In this document: positions 1 through 12,416 of the stretch, one piece after another
How positions within the stretch are numbered: position 1 is the stretch's first letter
Layout of the letters: every line of letters begins with the position of its first letter
Source of the DNA: Leclercia adecarboxylata
GTDB taxonomy: Bacteria > Pseudomonadota > Gammaproteobacteria > Enterobacterales > Enterobacteriaceae
DNA length: 64,000 nt
NCBI RefSeq assembly: GCF_006874705.1
Contig: NZ_CP035382.1
Location: 2,604,001 to 2,668,000 of the forward strand
Direction: 5' to 3'
Translations under genes and position numbers: made by a program
Notes under the pieces: model-generated
Seen by the model: only the letters and a program-made list of their open reading frames with translations
Database searches by the model: none
Told to the model about the DNA's origin: nothing

Positions 1-415
1 TGCTCTGTACCAGCGCAAACAGCTCGTCGACCTGCTCATCGCTTAAGGTCACCGGCAGCAGCTGGTTGTTGAAGCTGTTGCCATAGAAGATATCGGCAAA
101 GCTCGGCGCAATCACCACTTTGAAACCGTAGTCGGTCAGGGCCCAGGGCGCATGCTCGCGGGATGAGCCGCAGCCGAAATTTTCCCGCGTCAGCAGGATC
201 GACGCACCTTTGAATTCCGGGAAGTTCAGCACGAACTCCGGATTCGGCACTTCGCCTTTGTCATCCAGAAAACGCCAGTCGTTAAACAAGTGGGCGCCAA
301 AACCGGTGCGGGTGACCTTCTGTAAAAACTGCTTCGGAATAATAGCGTCGGTATCGACGTTGGCCGCGTCCAGAGGGACCACCAGGCCAGTATGTTGGGT
401 AAATTTCTCTGCCAT
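1..415 (-). CDS. leuD: 3-isopropylmalate dehydratase small subunit LeuD (partial, C-terminus beyond left edge)
   Basis: LeuD is the small subunit that pairs with LeuC to isomerise 2-isopropylmalate to 3-isopropylmalate in leucine synthesis. Only the first 138 codons are inside the window; the family is usually about 201 residues, so roughly a third is missing at the left edge. The visible protein starts [16 protein letters not shown] and carries the aconitase swivel-domain signature [13 protein letters not shown]. The ATG at 415 is preceded by an AGGAG ribosome site seven bases away. It is the last gene of leuABCD, ten bases after the leuC stop. Assignment is secure. Confidence 0.97.
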   Translation of the reverse strand, partial: MAEKFTQHTGLVVPLDAANVDTDAIIPKQFLQKVTRTGFGAHLFNDWRFLDDKGEVPNPEFVLNFPEFKGASILLTRENFGCGSSREHAPWALTDYGFKVVIAPSFADIFYGNSFNNQLLPVTLSDEQVDELFALVQS

Positions 416-425
416 GATGGTCTCC

Positions 426-1826
426 TTATTTCAGGCTGCGAATATCGGCGAAATGGCCGGTCACTGCGGCTGCCGCGGCCATCGCCGGGCTGACCAGGTG
501 TGTGCGCCCGCCGCGCCCTTGACGACCTTCAAAGTTACGGTTGCTGGTAGAGGCGCAACGCTCGCCCGGATTCAGGCGATCGTTATTCATGGCCAGACAC
601 ATGGAGCAGCCTGGCAGACGCCATTCAAAGCCTGCTTCAATGAAAATCTTATCCAGACCTTCGGCCTCCGCCTGCGCTTTTACCGGGCCGGAACCTGGCA
701 CCACCAGCGCCTGCACGCCCGGGGCCACTTTACGGCCTTTCGCCACTTCTGCCGCCGCGCGCAAATCTTCGATACGTGAGTTGGTGCAGGAGCCGATAAA
801 CACTTTATCAATCGCCACGTCGGTCAAAGGCACGCCCGGTTTCAGGCCCATATAGGCCAGCGCCTTCTCTGCGCTGGCGCGCTCAACCGGATCGGCGAAC
901 GAGGCCGGGTCAGGAATACTGTCGTTAACGGAGATCACCTGGCCCGGGTTAGTCCCCCAGGTCACCTGCGGCGCGATAGCTTCGGCCTGCAGGGTCACCA
1001 CGGTGTCAAACTGCGCGCCTTCGTCCGTTTTCAGGGTTTTCCAGTAAGCGACCGCATCGTCGTAGTGCTGGCCTTTCGGGGCATGCAGACGATCCTTCAC
1101 ATACGCGAAGGTGATCTCATCCGGGGCAACCAGACCGGCTTTTGCGCCCATCTCAATGGCCATGTTGCAGAGGGTCATACGACCTTCCATGCTCAGGGCC
1201 TGGATCGCGCTGCCGCAGAACTCCACCACATGGCCGGTGCCGCCGGCGCTGCCGGTTTTACCGATGATCGCCAGCACGATGTCTTTGGCGGTGATGCCCG
1301 GTGCGGCCTGGCCAGTAACTTCAATTTTCATGGTCTTCGCGCGGCCCTGCTTCAGGGTCTGCGTCGCCAGCACGTGTTCTACTTCTGAGGTGCCGATCCC
1401 GAACGCCAGTGCACCAAAGGCACCGTGGGTAGCGGTGTGGGAGTCACCGCAGACGATGGTCATCCCCGGCAGGGTGATGCCCTGCTCTGGGCCCATCACG
1501 TGGACAATGCCCTGATACGGGTGGTTCAGATCGTACAGTTCAACGCCAAACTCGTTGCAGTTCTTAATCAGCTCCTGCATCTGAATGCGCGCCATCTCAC
1601 CGGAGGCGTTGATGTCTTTGGTCTGCGTCGAGACGTTATGGTCCATCGTCGCAAAGGTTTTGCCTGGCTGACGCACCGGGCGATGGTGCGCGCGCAGGCC
1701 GTCAAACGCCTGCGGTGAGGTCACTTCGTGCACCAGATGACGGTCAATATAGAGCAGTGGGGTTTCGTTTGGCGCTTCGAAGACTACGTGCGCATCAAAC
1801 AACTTTTCGTACAACGTCTTCGCCAT
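426..1826 (-). CDS. leuC: 3-isopropylmalate dehydratase large subunit LeuC
   Basis: Large, [4Fe-4S]-bearing subunit of isopropylmalate isomerase, cytoplasmic, second step of leucine synthesis after LeuA. At 466 residues it has the E. coli length. The cluster cysteines are visible in GSCTNSR (near residue 347) and in [10 protein letters not shown] (near 407 and 410). The N-terminal substrate motifs [14 protein letters not shown] are intact. It lies two bases after the leuB stop and just before leuD, so the subunits are translated side by side. Expression should follow the leu attenuator upstream of leuA. Confidence 0.98.
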   Translation of the reverse strand: MAKTLYEKLFDAHVVFEAPNETPLLYIDRHLVHEVTSPQAFDGLRAHHRPVRQPGKTFATMDHNVSTQTKDINASGEMARIQMQELIKNCNEFGVELYDLNHPYQGIVHVMGPEQGITLPGMTIVCGDSHTATHGAFGALAFGIGTSEVEHVLATQTLKQGRAKTMKIEVTGQAAPGITAKDIVLAIIGKTGSAGGTGHVVEFCGSAIQALSMEGRMTLCNMAIEMGAKAGLVAPDEITFAYVKDRLHAPKGQHYDDAVAYWKTLKTDEGAQFDTVVTLQAEAIAPQVTWGTNPGQVISVNDSIPDPASFADPVERASAEKALAYMGLKPGVPLTDVAIDKVFIGSCTNSRIEDLRAAAEVAKGRKVAPGVQALVVPGSGPVKAQAEAEGLDKIFIEAGFEWRLPGCSMCLAMNNDRLNPGERCASTSNRNFEGRQGRGGRTHLVSPAMAAAAAVTGHFADIRSLK

Positions 1827-1828
1827 GA

Positions 1829-4491
<2,663 letters not shown>

Positions 4492-4534
4492 GGGTTAGGT
4501 CCTTGTCTGAATTTGGGCGCCTTGCTACGAGCAT

Positions 4535-4566
4535 AAAAAAACCCGCGCAGTGGCGCGGGTTTTTTG
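4535..4566 (-). terminator. leu operon attenuator (rho-independent terminator)
   Basis: The hairpin ACCCGCGC / GCGCGGGT is followed on the minus strand by six T (positions 4540-4535). It lies between leuL and leuA, exactly where the leu attenuator sits. Translation speed through the leucine codons of leuL is known to decide whether this terminator or an antiterminator forms. The plus strand also ends in a T run, so it may work in both directions. Confidence 0.9.
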
Positions 4567-4584
4567 TCTTAACCAGAGAACGAT

Positions 4585-4671
4585 TCAATGCTGAATTTCG
4601 CCCGCCAGTCTACCGCGCACAGTGGATGCGTTTAGTAGTAGTAGACCGGTGAAACGAATGCTGCGAATCAT
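4585..4671 (-). CDS. leuL: leu operon leader peptide LeuL
   Basis: A 28-codon reading frame beginning MIRSIRFTGLLLLNAS and ending GEIQH, read on the minus strand upstream of the attenuator. Four consecutive leucine codons, all the rare CTA, occupy residues 10-13. E. coli LeuL is also 28 residues with four tandem leucines. Its function is regulatory: ribosome stalling at the CTA codons when charged tRNA-Leu is scarce prevents formation of the terminator at 4535-4566. An overlapping ATG nine bases upstream (4678-4676) is in another frame without a leucine run. Confidence 0.93.
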   Translation of the reverse strand: MIRSIRFTGLLLLNASTVRGRLAGEIQH

Positions 4672-4705
4672 GAATCATGCCCCAGATAAATAAGATATGC
4701 TTTTA

Positions 4706-4734
4706 GTGGTACTGGATACAGGGTTTGATGTCAA
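4706..4734 (-). promoter_or_regulatory. leu operon promoter
   Basis: On the minus strand a perfect -35 box TTGACA (4734-4729) is separated by 17 bp from TACCAC (4711-4706). The layout and position, about 35 bp before leuL, agree with the known leuLABCD promoter of enteric bacteria. Confidence 0.8.
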
Positions 4735-5288
4735 CCCCTGTGAGGTGAAAACCGTCATTTGCCCTTCCGACCGCCATTCACGAAATTAGCTTATTGTGCT
4801 GGTTTTTCCCTTTCTGACAATTTTGTTCGTCTGTAGGATGATGCTGAATACATCGACAGAATTATTTGAATATACTTGATTGCAATTGTTCAAACTTTAG
4901 AAACAATAGAGCGGCCTTTTGAATGCGTTAACTTTCATTATCTTAGCCTGATGCTAAGCGCATAAAGTATGCGAAGGTAATGTTAGTGATAATAAAGTGT
5001 TAAAGTTTTAAATTAAGTTGCTATTAATATTTCATTAAAACTTAAATAATCCTTAACTAAACACCATGTTGTTTATTTGTGTGATTTATGGTTTCATTCG
5101 AATTATTAGCTTGTGGATATGCTTTTTCCTTATCTGAACATGTTTTTATATTTTATTCCGTACCCCTGTCACGGCTGACGGGTATTTATATATTCCTAAT
5201 TTGTAACATTTCTCTTTTTCTTTTTTTATATGCGTGATAAATCATATTTTTAAAAATGATTGTTGCTGACGAGTAAAGGGAGTTTAGC
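4735..5288. promoter_or_regulatory. AT-rich leu/leuO divergent intergenic region
   Basis: About 550 bp with no gene. The part from about 4840 to 5290 is markedly AT-rich, with runs such as AAATTAAGTTGCTATTAAT and TTCTTTTTCTTTTTTTATA, while the flanking genes are GC-rich. In E. coli and Salmonella the equivalent interval carries H-NS nucleation sites and LeuO binding sites that silence leuO and link the leu, leuO and ilvIH promoters. The base composition here fits that role; individual sites were not resolved by eye. Confidence 0.55.
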
Positions 5289-6251
5289 GTGACAGTGGAG
5301 CAGGATATGTCTGAAGAAAAAATTGAAAAACCGGCAGCATTCGATGGGGCAAAACCACAGCTCCGTACGGTGGATCTGAATCTGTTAACGGTATTTGATG
5401 CGGTGATGCAGGAGCAAAATATCACGCGCGCCGCCCAGTCGCTGGGGATGTCACAGCCCGCCGTCAGTAATGCCGTTGCCAGGCTCAAGGTAATGTTTAA
5501 CGATGAATTGTTTGTGCGCTATGGCCGCGGGATCCAGCCTACGGCGCGTGCATTTCAGCTGTTTGCATCGGTGCGTCAGGCCTTGCAGCTCGTGCAGAAT
5601 GAACTGCCGGGGTCAGGGTTTGATTCCTCCAGCAGCGAGCGTATTTTCCATTTGTGCGTTTGCAGCCCTCTCGATAATTACCTGACCTCGCTTATTTATA
5701 ATAAGGTTGAACAGGTCGCACCTAATATACACCTGGTGTTTAAGTCTTCACTTAACCAGAATACGGAACATCAGCTGCGTTATCAGGAAACCGAGTTTGT
5801 CATTGGCTATGAAGAGTTCCGCCGGCCGGAATTTTCCTGCGTGCCGTTATTCAAAGATGAAATGGTGCTGGTAACCAGCAAAACACACCCACGCCTGCAT
5901 GGCACACTGCTGGAGAGCGATATTTATCGCGAACAGCATGCCGTTGTCGCCCTCGATCGCTACGCTTCCTTTAGCCAACCGTGGTACGACACTCCGGATA
6001 AACAGGCCTGCGTAGCGTATCAGGGGATGGCAATGGTCAGCGTATTAAATATCGTTTCGCAAACGCAGCTGGTTGCTATCGCGCCGCGCTGGCTGGTGGA
6101 AGAATTTGCCGAGCCGCTGAATCTACGGATATTACCGTTACCTTTGAATCTTAACTCGCGTACGTGCTATCTCTCCTGGCACGAAGCTGCCGGGCGCGAT
6201 AAAGGCCATCAGTGGATGGAAGAGCTGCTGGTGAGCGTCTGCCGCCGCTAA
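5289..6251 (+). CDS. leuO: LysR-family transcriptional regulator LeuO
   Basis: Pleiotropic LysR regulator, known as an H-NS antagonist and stress-response switch. The 320-residue protein has the N-terminal winged HTH ([20 protein letters not shown], about residues 46-65) and a C-terminal effector domain ending [17 protein letters not shown]. The GTG at 5289 is preceded by AAAGGGAG seven bases away, which supports this start; an in-frame ATG at 5307 would give 314 residues, the E. coli length. It stands alone between the divergent leu operon and ilvIH. Confidence 0.95.
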   Translation: MTVEQDMSEEKIEKPAAFDGAKPQLRTVDLNLLTVFDAVMQEQNITRAAQSLGMSQPAVSNAVARLKVMFNDELFVRYGRGIQPTARAFQLFASVRQALQLVQNELPGSGFDSSSSERIFHLCVCSPLDNYLTSLIYNKVEQVAPNIHLVFKSSLNQNTEHQLRYQETEFVIGYEEFRRPEFSCVPLFKDEMVLVTSKTHPRLHGTLLESDIYREQHAVVALDRYASFSQPWYDTPDKQACVAYQGMAMVSVLNIVSQTQLVAIAPRWLVEEFAEPLNLRILPLPLNLNSRTCYLSWHEAAGRDKGHQWMEELLVSVCRR

Positions 6252-6259
6252 TCAACCTC

Positions 6260-6305
6260 AGGATAAATCGCACGGTTGTTGTTATTTATCCTGACTTTCT
6301 TTTTA
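6260..6305 (+). terminator. possible leuO terminator
   Basis: Inverted repeat AGGATAAAT (6260-6268) / ATTTATCCT (6284-6292) directly after the leuO stop, followed by TGACTTTCTTTTTATT. The stem is AT-rich and the loop is 15 bases, so it would be weak. Confidence 0.45.
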
Positions 6306-6637
6306 TTACTGAAATTTTATTCTGTTGATGTTTTTTTCACTGCCGCTTCCGGGCCGTAAAATTGCATGAATTACTGCACCTTTCCCTTTTTAAATGATGA
6401 ATGCTCACGGCTCTTCGTTATCGTAGTTGATTTATCCATAACAAATATTAATACCTCATAATTCTTCTTTCGCCTTTATGTGCCCGCGCAGGTTTGCTAA
6501 TTGCCTGCCTTCCGGCGAGCGGTTATGGTAACTGTCACTCTGCACAATAAAAAAACGCCAGGGGTGACCCTGACAAAAAAGACGGCTCAGTGCATATTTC
6601 TCCTGTCCGTCTGAAACGATAAGCCTGGAGGCTAATC
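6306..6637 (+). promoter_or_regulatory. leuO-ilvI intergenic region (ilvIH control region)
   Basis: No gene is seen. In E. coli this interval holds the ilvIH promoter and several Lrp sites. Here it is AT-rich up to about 6480. Near 6552-6580 there is a hairpin-forming CAGGGGTGACCCTG segment flanked by A runs on both sides. The ribosome site for ilvI is GGAGG at 6627-6631. The exact promoter was not identified. Confidence 0.5.
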
Positions 6638-8362
6638 ATGGAGATGTTATCTGGCGCCGAAATGGTCGTCCGATCGTTAATCGATCAGGGCGTGAAGCAA
6701 GTGTTCGGTTACCCCGGGGGCGCGGTCCTCGATATTTACGATGCGCTACATACCGTTGGCGGTATCGATCACGTTCTGGTGCGTCATGAGCAAGCTGCCG
6801 TACATATGGCCGACGGACTGGCGCGCGCGACAGGGGAGGTTGGCGTGGTGCTGGTGACATCCGGCCCGGGCGCGACCAACGCCATTACGGGTATCGCCAC
6901 TGCGTACATGGACTCCATTCCGATGGTGGTGCTTTCCGGTCAGGTGGCGACATCGCTGATTGGCTACGATGCCTTTCAGGAGTGCGATATGGTCGGCATC
7001 TCCCGTCCGGTGGTGAAACACAGTTTTCTGGTCAAACAGACAGAGGATATTCCCGGCGTATTGAAGAAAGCCTTCTGGCTGGCCGCGAGCGGGCGTCCGG
7101 GTCCGGTGGTGGTTGACCTGCCTAAAGATATTCTCAATCCGGCGAACAAACTGCCTTACGTCTGGCCGGAGTCGGTCAGCATGCGCTCTTACAACCCCAC
7201 CACTCAGGGGCATAAGGGCCAGATCAAACGCGCGTTGCAAACCCTGATCGCCGCTAAAAAACCGGTGGTGTATGTCGGCGGCGGAGCGGTGAACGCGAAG
7301 TGCGAAACGCAGCTGCGCGCGCTTATCGAAAAACTGAATCTGCCGGTGGCCTCTTCATTAATGGGCTTAGGGGCTTTTCCGGCCACCCACCGTCAGGCGC
7401 TCGGCATGCTCGGCATGCACGGCACCTACGAAGCCAATATGACGATGCACAATTCCGACGTCATTTTTGCCGTGGGGGTGCGCTTTGACGATCGCACAAC
7501 CAACAACCTGGCGAAGTATTGTCCTGATGCCACGGTGCTGCACATTGACATCGATCCGACCTCAATTTCCAAAACCGTCCCGGCAGATGTGCCTATTGTT
7601 GGCGACGCGCGTCAGGTCCTGGAACAGATGCTGGAGCTACTGGCGCTGGAGAGCAATGTTCAGCCGCTCGATGAGATCCGCGACTGGTGGCTGCAGATTG
7701 AGCAGTGGCGCGCGCGTCAGTGTCTGAAATATGACACCCAAAGCGAGAGCATCAAGCCACAGGCGGTAATTGAAACCATCTGGCGACTGACAAAAGGCGA
7801 GGCGTACGTGACCTCGGATGTGGGTCAGCACCAGATGTTTGCTGCCCTTTACTACCCGTTTGATAAGCCACGCCGTTGGATCAATTCCGGCGGTCTCGGC
7901 ACCATGGGCTTTGGCCTGCCAGCCGCGCTTGGCGTGAAGCTGGCGTTACCGAATGAAACGGTGGTCTGCGTGACCGGCGATGGCAGTATTCAGATGAACA
8001 TTCAGGAACTCTCCACCGCACTGCAGTACGACCTGCCGGTGCTGGTGCTCAACCTGAATAACGGTTATCTGGGCATGGTGAAGCAGTGGCAGGACATGAT
8101 CTATTCCGGCCGCCATTCACAATCGTATATGAAGTCACTGCCTGATTTTGTCCGTCTGGCCGAAGCCTACGGACATATTGGCATGCGCATCAGCGATCCG
8201 GCACAGCTGGAAGCAAAGCTCAGCGAAGCCCTTGAGCACGTCAACAATAACCGCCTGGTGTTTGTCGATGTCGTGGTTGATGGCACCGAGCATGTCTATC
8301 CGATGCATATTCGCGGCGGCGGTATGGATGAAATGTGGTTAAGCAAAACGGAGAGAACCTGA
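6638..8362 (+). CDS. ilvI: Acetolactate synthase III large (catalytic) subunit IlvI
   Basis: Thiamine-diphosphate enzyme that condenses pyruvate with pyruvate or 2-oxobutyrate, the first common step of valine, isoleucine and leucine synthesis. The 574 residues show the N-terminal catalytic segment [15 protein letters not shown] with [18 protein letters not shown] (catalytic Glu near 48), a central FAD-binding domain, and the C-terminal ThDP motif [12 protein letters not shown]...LNLNN (about 446-475). It forms an operon with ilvH, one base downstream. Expected to be controlled by Lrp and leucine. Confidence 0.98.
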   Translation: MEMLSGAEMVVRSLIDQGVKQVFGYPGGAVLDIYDALHTVGGIDHVLVRHEQAAVHMADGLARATGEVGVVLVTSGPGATNAITGIATAYMDSIPMVVLSGQVATSLIGYDAFQECDMVGISRPVVKHSFLVKQTEDIPGVLKKAFWLAASGRPGPVVVDLPKDILNPANKLPYVWPESVSMRSYNPTTQGHKGQIKRALQTLIAAKKPVVYVGGGAVNAKCETQLRALIEKLNLPVASSLMGLGAFPATHRQALGMLGMHGTYEANMTMHNSDVIFAVGVRFDDRTTNNLAKYCPDATVLHIDIDPTSISKTVPADVPIVGDARQVLEQMLELLALESNVQPLDEIRDWWLQIEQWRARQCLKYDTQSESIKPQAVIETIWRLTKGEAYVTSDVGQHQMFAALYYPFDKPRRWINSGGLGTMGFGLPAALGVKLALPNETVVCVTGDGSIQMNIQELSTALQYDLPVLVLNLNNGYLGMVKQWQDMIYSGRHSQSYMKSLPDFVRLAEAYGHIGMRISDPAQLEAKLSEALEHVNNNRLVFVDVVVDGTEHVYPMHIRGGGMDEMWLSKTERT

Positions 8363-8363
8363 T

Positions 8364-8855
8364 ATGCGCCGGATATTATCTGTATTACTGGAAAACGAGT
8401 CCGGCGCGCTGTCGCGCGTAATTGGGCTCTTCGCACAGCGTGGCTATAACATCGAAAGCCTGACGGTCGCCCCGACGGACGATCCCACACTCTCCCGCAT
8501 GACCATCCAGACGGTTGGGGATGCAAAGGTGCTGGAGCAGATCGAAAAGCAACTGCACAAACTGGTTGATGTGTTACGCGTCAGCGAGCTGGGGCAGGGG
8601 GCTTACGTTGAACGTGAGATCATGCTGGTAAAAATTCAGGCCACCGGTTACGGGCGGGAAGAGGTGAAACGCAATGCGGACATTTTCCGCGGGCAGATCA
8701 TTGACGTCACTCCCTCTATCTATACCGTTCAGCTGGCCGGCACCAGTGATAAACTGGACGCCTTCCTCGCCTCGGTGCGGGATGTCGCCAAAATTGTTGA
8801 AGTGGCGCGTTCAGGCGTCGTGGGACTTTCCCGCGGTGACAAAGTGATGCGTTAA
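8364..8855 (+). CDS. ilvH: Acetolactate synthase III small (regulatory) subunit IlvH
   Basis: 163-residue regulatory subunit that activates IlvI and makes it sensitive to valine. The N-terminal ACT domain is clear ([19 protein letters not shown], with [14 protein letters not shown] near residues 27-40; Asn29 is part of the known valine site). The C-terminal half is the ALS_ss domain that contacts the catalytic subunit. Start ATG lies one base after the ilvI stop TGA. Full length. Confidence 0.97.
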   Translation: MRRILSVLLENESGALSRVIGLFAQRGYNIESLTVAPTDDPTLSRMTIQTVGDAKVLEQIEKQLHKLVDVLRVSELGQGAYVEREIMLVKIQATGYGREEVKRNADIFRGQIIDVTPSIYTVQLAGTSDKLDAFLASVRDVAKIVEVARSGVVGLSRGDKVMR

Positions 8856-8879
8856 GCATAAAAGGTTCGCCTCTAGCTT

Positions 8880-8908
8880 GCCCGGTATGAATGACCGGGC
8901 TTTTTTTT
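8880..8908 (+). terminator. ilvIH rho-independent terminator
   Basis: Stem GCCCGGT / ACCGGGC with a seven-base loop, followed by eight T. It lies 24 bases after the ilvH stop and separates ilvIH from cra. Confidence 0.9.
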
Positions 8909-8940
8909 GTGCGCCGATGTCGCTGTACCGACAAAAGCGG

Positions 8941-8969
8941 TTGCCGGACAGGCTATTCTGCGCTTAGAT
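8941..8969 (+). promoter_or_regulatory. candidate cra promoter
   Basis: TTGCCG (8941-8946) and TTAGAT (8964-8969) are 17 bp apart and end 64 bp before the cra GTG. This is the best sigma-70-like match between the ilvH terminator and cra; boxes are imperfect. Confidence 0.35.
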
Positions 8970-9033
8970 GTTACAAGATTTAGCCATAACCCTGACGAGG
9001 TCATGGACTCTTTTCTTTTTTTAAGGGGCAATT

Positions 9034-10038
9034 GTGAAACTGGATGAAATCGCCAGGCTAGCCGGTGTGTCGCGAACGACGGCAAGCTATGTGATTAACG
9101 GTAAAGCGAAGCAGTATCGTGTCAGCGATAAAACCGTTGAGAAAGTCATGGCAGTGGTTCGAGAACATAACTACCATCCGAACGCCGTCGCGGCCGGTTT
9201 ACGTGCCGGGCGCACCCGTTCGATCGGTCTGGTGATCCCGGATCTGGAAAACACCAGCTACACCCGGATCGCAAACTACCTGGAGCGCCAGGCTCGTCAG
9301 CGCGGCTATCAACTGCTGATCGCCTGTTCGGAAGACCAGCCCGATAATGAGATGCGCTGCATTGAGCATCTGCTGCAACGCCAGGTTGATGCCATTATCG
9401 TTTCTACCTCGTTACCCCCTGAGCATCCTTTCTATCAGCGTTGGGCCAATGATGCGTTTCCGATTGTCGCCCTCGACCGTGCGTTAGACCGCGAGCATTT
9501 CACCAGCGTGGTGGGTGCGGATCAGGACGATGCTGAAATGCTGGCGGCAGAGCTGCGCACATTCCCGGCAGAAAACGTCCTTTACCTGGGGGCACTGCCT
9601 GAACTCTCCGTGAGTTTCCTGCGCGAGCAGGGGTTCCGCACTGCCTGGAAAGACGATCCTCGTGAAGTCGACTACCTCTATGCCAACAGCTATGAGCGTG
9701 AAGCCTCGGCCCAACTGTTCGAAAAGTGGCTGGAGACGCATCCGATGCCGCAGGCCCTGTTCACCACCTCGTTTGCGCTGTTGCAGGGGGTCATGGACGT
9801 GACGCTGCGTCGTGAAGGAAAGCTGCCGTCCGATCTGGCGATTGCCACTTTTGGCGATCATGAGCTGCTCGATTTCCTGCAGTGCCCGGTGCTGGCCGTT
9901 GCGCAGCGTCATCGCGACGTGGCCGAGCGGGTGCTGGAAATTGTGCTGGCGAGCCTCGATGAGCCGCGTAAGCCGAAACCGGGGCTCACGCGCATCCGTC
10001 GTAATCTTTATCGTCGCGGAATCTTAAGCCGCGCGTAA
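9034..10038 (+). CDS. cra: Catabolite repressor/activator Cra (FruR)
   Basis: LacI-family regulator of central carbon flow: it represses glycolytic and activates gluconeogenic genes, and is relieved by fructose 1-phosphate/1,6-bisphosphate. The 334 residues show the N-terminal [23 protein letters not shown] and hinge helix ([13 protein letters not shown] near residues 50-63), then a periplasmic-binding-type effector domain. It starts with GTG, as in E. coli, preceded by AAGGGG. Same length as E. coli Cra. Monocistronic, between ilvH and the dcw cluster. Confidence 0.98.
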   Translation: MKLDEIARLAGVSRTTASYVINGKAKQYRVSDKTVEKVMAVVREHNYHPNAVAAGLRAGRTRSIGLVIPDLENTSYTRIANYLERQARQRGYQLLIACSEDQPDNEMRCIEHLLQRQVDAIIVSTSLPPEHPFYQRWANDAFPIVALDRALDREHFTSVVGADQDDAEMLAAELRTFPAENVLYLGALPELSVSFLREQGFRTAWKDDPREVDYLYANSYEREASAQLFEKWLETHPMPQALFTTSFALLQGVMDVTLRREGKLPSDLAIATFGDHELLDFLQCPVLAVAQRHRDVAERVLEIVLASLDEPRKPKPGLTRIRRNLYRRGILSRA

Positions 10039-10043
10039 TGACG

Positions 10044-10072
10044 TCAGGGCAGCGGAAGCTGCCCTGAATTTC
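10044..10072 (+). terminator. cra terminator hairpin
   Basis: Nine-base-pair stem CAGGGCAGC / GCTGCCCTG with a GGAA tetraloop, six bases after the cra stop, followed only by AATTTCTT. The strong hairpin with a poor T tract makes it a probable but not ideal terminator. Confidence 0.6.
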
Positions 10073-10555
10073 TTATCCGCAATCAACGTATTAATTCCCA
10101 CAGTCTTTTTAAGATAATTCCTTTAAAATCTTTGCCTGCTACGCTTTTTAATTCCCTTTACTGTTTAAAACTTCGTTTCATGCTTATTTTATTATCATAA
10201 GTGCAGGGAATTGTATTATTTTGTTACATAACCGATCGCCAGTGCTGAATTATCAGCCATTTTTCCTTCAGGATTTGTCAGCATACCCCTGCCCGCCAGC
10301 GGGTTCGCGCCCGCAGTGAATCTGGCGCTGTTATCCCCCCGCAATATGGCTTAAAATGCCGCCCGCGTCGCAAACTGACACTTTATATTTCCCTGCGATG
10401 ATATGAGTGGTTTTTAAGGCGGGTATGCATATTCGCGTTTTTTCTCACAAATATTCATCACGTTAATTTTGCCGCGCCAGTTGTGCAGTTAATAGTCGGG
10501 TTAACTTCCATTCGTAAATCAGTGACATTTAGACAGATGTCGCGGAAGTCCTGGC
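10073..10555. other. cra-mraZ intergenic region without a recognisable gene
   Basis: About 480 bp without a convincing reading frame. The first 190 bases are AT-rich (many TTTAAAA-like runs), the middle (10280-10380) is GC-rich. E. coli has a gap of similar size here. No RNA gene was recognised. Confidence 0.5.
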
Positions 10556-10585
10556 TTGACAAGCTTTTCCATCGCTCCGTAAACT
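10556..10585 (+). promoter_or_regulatory. Pmra, main promoter of the dcw cluster
   Basis: Perfect -35 TTGACA (10556-10561), 18-bp spacer, -10 TAAACT (10580-10585). It lies just upstream of the MraZ boxes and about 50 bp before mraZ, as in E. coli, where Pmra drives the early division and cell wall genes. Confidence 0.85.
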
Positions 10586-10593
10586 CCCTTAAG

Positions 10594-10628
10594 TGGGAAT
10601 TTGTGGGTTAAAGTGGTGAGGAGGGGTG
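10594..10628 (+). promoter_or_regulatory. MraZ-box array (autoregulatory operator)
   Basis: Four direct repeats at exact 10-bp intervals: TGGGA (10594), TGGGT (10604), TGGTG (10614) and GGGTG (10624). MraZ is known to bind TGGGN repeats spaced by five bases downstream of Pmra and to repress its own operon. The first two match fully; the last two are degenerate. Confidence 0.8.
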
Positions 10629-10636
10629 AGACTGGC

Positions 10637-11095
10637 ATGTTCCGTGGAGCGACGTTAGTCAATCTCGACAGCAAAGGGCGTTTGTCGGTACCAACCCGAT
10701 ATCGCGACCAGCTGAACGAGAGCGCTTCTGGTCAAATGGTCTGCACCATTGACATCAACCACGCCTGCCTGTTGCTTTACCCCTTGCCTGAATGGGAAAT
10801 CATTGAGCAAAAGCTGTCTCGACTGTCGAGCATGAACCCGCAGGAACGCCGCGTGCAGCGGCTGTTATTGGGACATGCCAGTGAATGTCAGATGGACAGC
10901 GCGGGGCGTTTATTGATTGCGCCCGTGCTGCGGCAGCATGCCGGTCTGACAAAAGAAGTGATGCTGGTCGGACAGTTCAATAAGTTTGAACTGTGGGATG
11001 AAACGGCCTGGTATCAACGGGTCAAGGAAGATATCGACGCTGAGCAGTCCGATTCCGCAACATTGTCGGAACGATTGCAGGATTTGTCTCTATAA
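10637..11095 (+). CDS. mraZ: Transcriptional regulator MraZ
   Basis: AbrB-like DNA-binding protein, first gene of the dcw cluster, repressing it through the boxes at 10594-10628. With the ATG at 10637 it has 152 residues, the family length, and contains two SpoVT-AbrB-like repeats: [19 protein letters not shown] at the start and [18 protein letters not shown] near residue 85. A GTG-started extension from 10601 would run through the operator repeats and is not supported by family length. Two bases precede rsmH. Confidence 0.96.
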   Translation: MFRGATLVNLDSKGRLSVPTRYRDQLNESASGQMVCTIDINHACLLLYPLPEWEIIEQKLSRLSSMNPQERRVQRLLLGHASECQMDSAGRLLIAPVLRQHAGLTKEVMLVGQFNKFELWDETAWYQRVKEDIDAEQSDSATLSERLQDLSL

Positions 11096-11097
11096 AT

Positions 11098-12039
11098 ATG
11101 ATGGAAAATTATAAACATACGACGGTGCTACTGGATGAGGCCGTCAACGGCCTGAATATTCGTCCTGATGGCATCTATATTGATGGCACTTTTGGCCGGG
11201 GTGGCCACTCACGTTTGATCCTCTCCCAACTGGGCGCGGACGGCCGTTTGCTGGCAATCGATCGCGATCCGCAGGCTATCGCCGTGGCGAAAACCATCGA
11301 TGACTCACGCTTTTCCATCGTACATGGACCTTTCTCCGCGCTGGCTGAATACGTCAGCGAGCGCGATTTAACCGGTAAGATTGACGGGATCCTCCTCGAT
11401 CTTGGCGTCTCCTCACCGCAGCTTGACGATGCTGAACGCGGCTTCTCCTTTATGCGCGATGGCCCGCTGGATATGCGTATGGATCCGACGCGCGGCCAGT
11501 CCGCCGCCGAGTGGCTGCAAACGGCAGAAGAAGCGGATATCGCTTGGGTAATCAAAACCTTCGGAGAAGAGCGCTTTGGCAAACGTATTGCCCGCGCCAT
11601 CGTTGAGCGTAACCGCATCGAACCCATGACCCGCACCAAAGAGCTGGCGGAAGTGATCGCCGCGGCAACGCCGGTGAAGGACAAGTACAAACACCCGGCG
11701 ACCCGCACCTTCCAGGCAATTCGTATCTGGGTGAACAGCGAGCTCGACGAGATCGAGCAGGCGCTGAAAAGCTCGCTTGGCGTGTTGGCCCCGGGTGGCC
11801 GTTTGTCGGTGATCAGCTTCCACTCGCTGGAAGACCGCATTGTGAAGCGCTTTATGCGCGAGCAAAGCCGCGGTCCGCAGGTGCCAGCGGGGCTACCGAT
11901 GACGGAAGAACAGCTCAAAAAACTGGGCGGCCGTCAGCTGCGCGCCTTAGGTAAGTTAATGCCGGGCGAAGCGGAAGTGGAAGAGAACCCGCGCGCCCGT
12001 AGTTCAGTGCTGCGCATCGCAGAAAGGACCAGTGCATGA
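11098..12039 (+). CDS. rsmH: 16S rRNA (cytosine1402-N4)-methyltransferase RsmH
   Basis: SAM-dependent methyltransferase that N4-methylates C1402 of 16S rRNA, tuning decoding at the P site. 313 residues, same as E. coli. The SAM-binding region is [14 protein letters not shown] (residues 29-42) with [29 protein letters not shown] follows near 100. Two tandem ATG codons open the frame. The stop overlaps the ftsL start by four bases (ATGA). Confidence 0.97.
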   Translation: MMENYKHTTVLLDEAVNGLNIRPDGIYIDGTFGRGGHSRLILSQLGADGRLLAIDRDPQAIAVAKTIDDSRFSIVHGPFSALAEYVSERDLTGKIDGILLDLGVSSPQLDDAERGFSFMRDGPLDMRMDPTRGQSAAEWLQTAEEADIAWVIKTFGEERFGKRIARAIVERNRIEPMTRTKELAEVIAAATPVKDKYKHPATRTFQAIRIWVNSELDEIEQALKSSLGVLAPGGRLSVISFHSLEDRIVKRFMREQSRGPQVPAGLPMTEEQLKKLGGRQLRALGKLMPGEAEVEENPRARSSVLRIAERTSA

Positions 12040-12401
12040 TCGGCAGAGTGGCAGACACCCTCAGCAAGGTGAAAGAGACGTTAGGCAGCACCGAGCGTCA
12101 TGCTTTGCCGGGCGTCATCTGGGACGACCTGCTGCGTTTCGGCAAGCTGCCACTGTGCCTCTTCATTTGCATTATCGTGTCGGCGGTCACCGTGGTGACC
12201 ACCGCGCACCATACCCGTTTGTTAACGGCGCAGCGCGAACAGCTGGTGCTGGAGCGTGATGCGCTGGATATCGAGTGGCGAAATTTGATCCTCGAAGAAA
12301 ATGCGCTCGGCGATCATAGCCGGGTTGAACGGATCGCAACGGAAAAGCTGCAGATGCAGCATGTTGATCCTTCTCAGGAAAATATCGTAGTACAAAAATA
12401 A
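12036..12401 (+). CDS. ftsL: Cell division protein FtsL
   Basis: Small bitopic inner-membrane divisome protein that forms a complex with FtsB and FtsQ and activates FtsW-FtsI. 121 residues: cytoplasmic N-terminus of about 35, one membrane segment ([15 protein letters not shown], about 38-57), and a periplasmic leucine-zipper-like coiled coil ([20 protein letters not shown]). Starts inside the rsmH stop; ftsI begins 15 bases after its own stop. Confidence 0.96.
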   Translation: MIGRVADTLSKVKETLGSTERHALPGVIWDDLLRFGKLPLCLFICIIVSAVTVVTTAHHTRLLTAQREQLVLERDALDIEWRNLILEENALGDHSRVERIATEKLQMQHVDPSQENIVVQK

Positions 12402-12416
12402 GGGAAAACGCGACGC

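Noticed and set aside
8909..8983. Possible leader peptide upstream of cra (counterpart of E. coli fruL)
   Set aside because: A GTG-started frame of about 24 codons follows the ilvH terminator, but its translation (RRCRCTDKSG...) does not resemble FruL, it has no ribosome site, and the likely cra promoter lies downstream of its start.
10601..10636. Extended N-terminus for MraZ from a GTG at 10601
   Set aside because: The extra 12 codons run through the MraZ boxes, and family length and alignment place the start at 10637.
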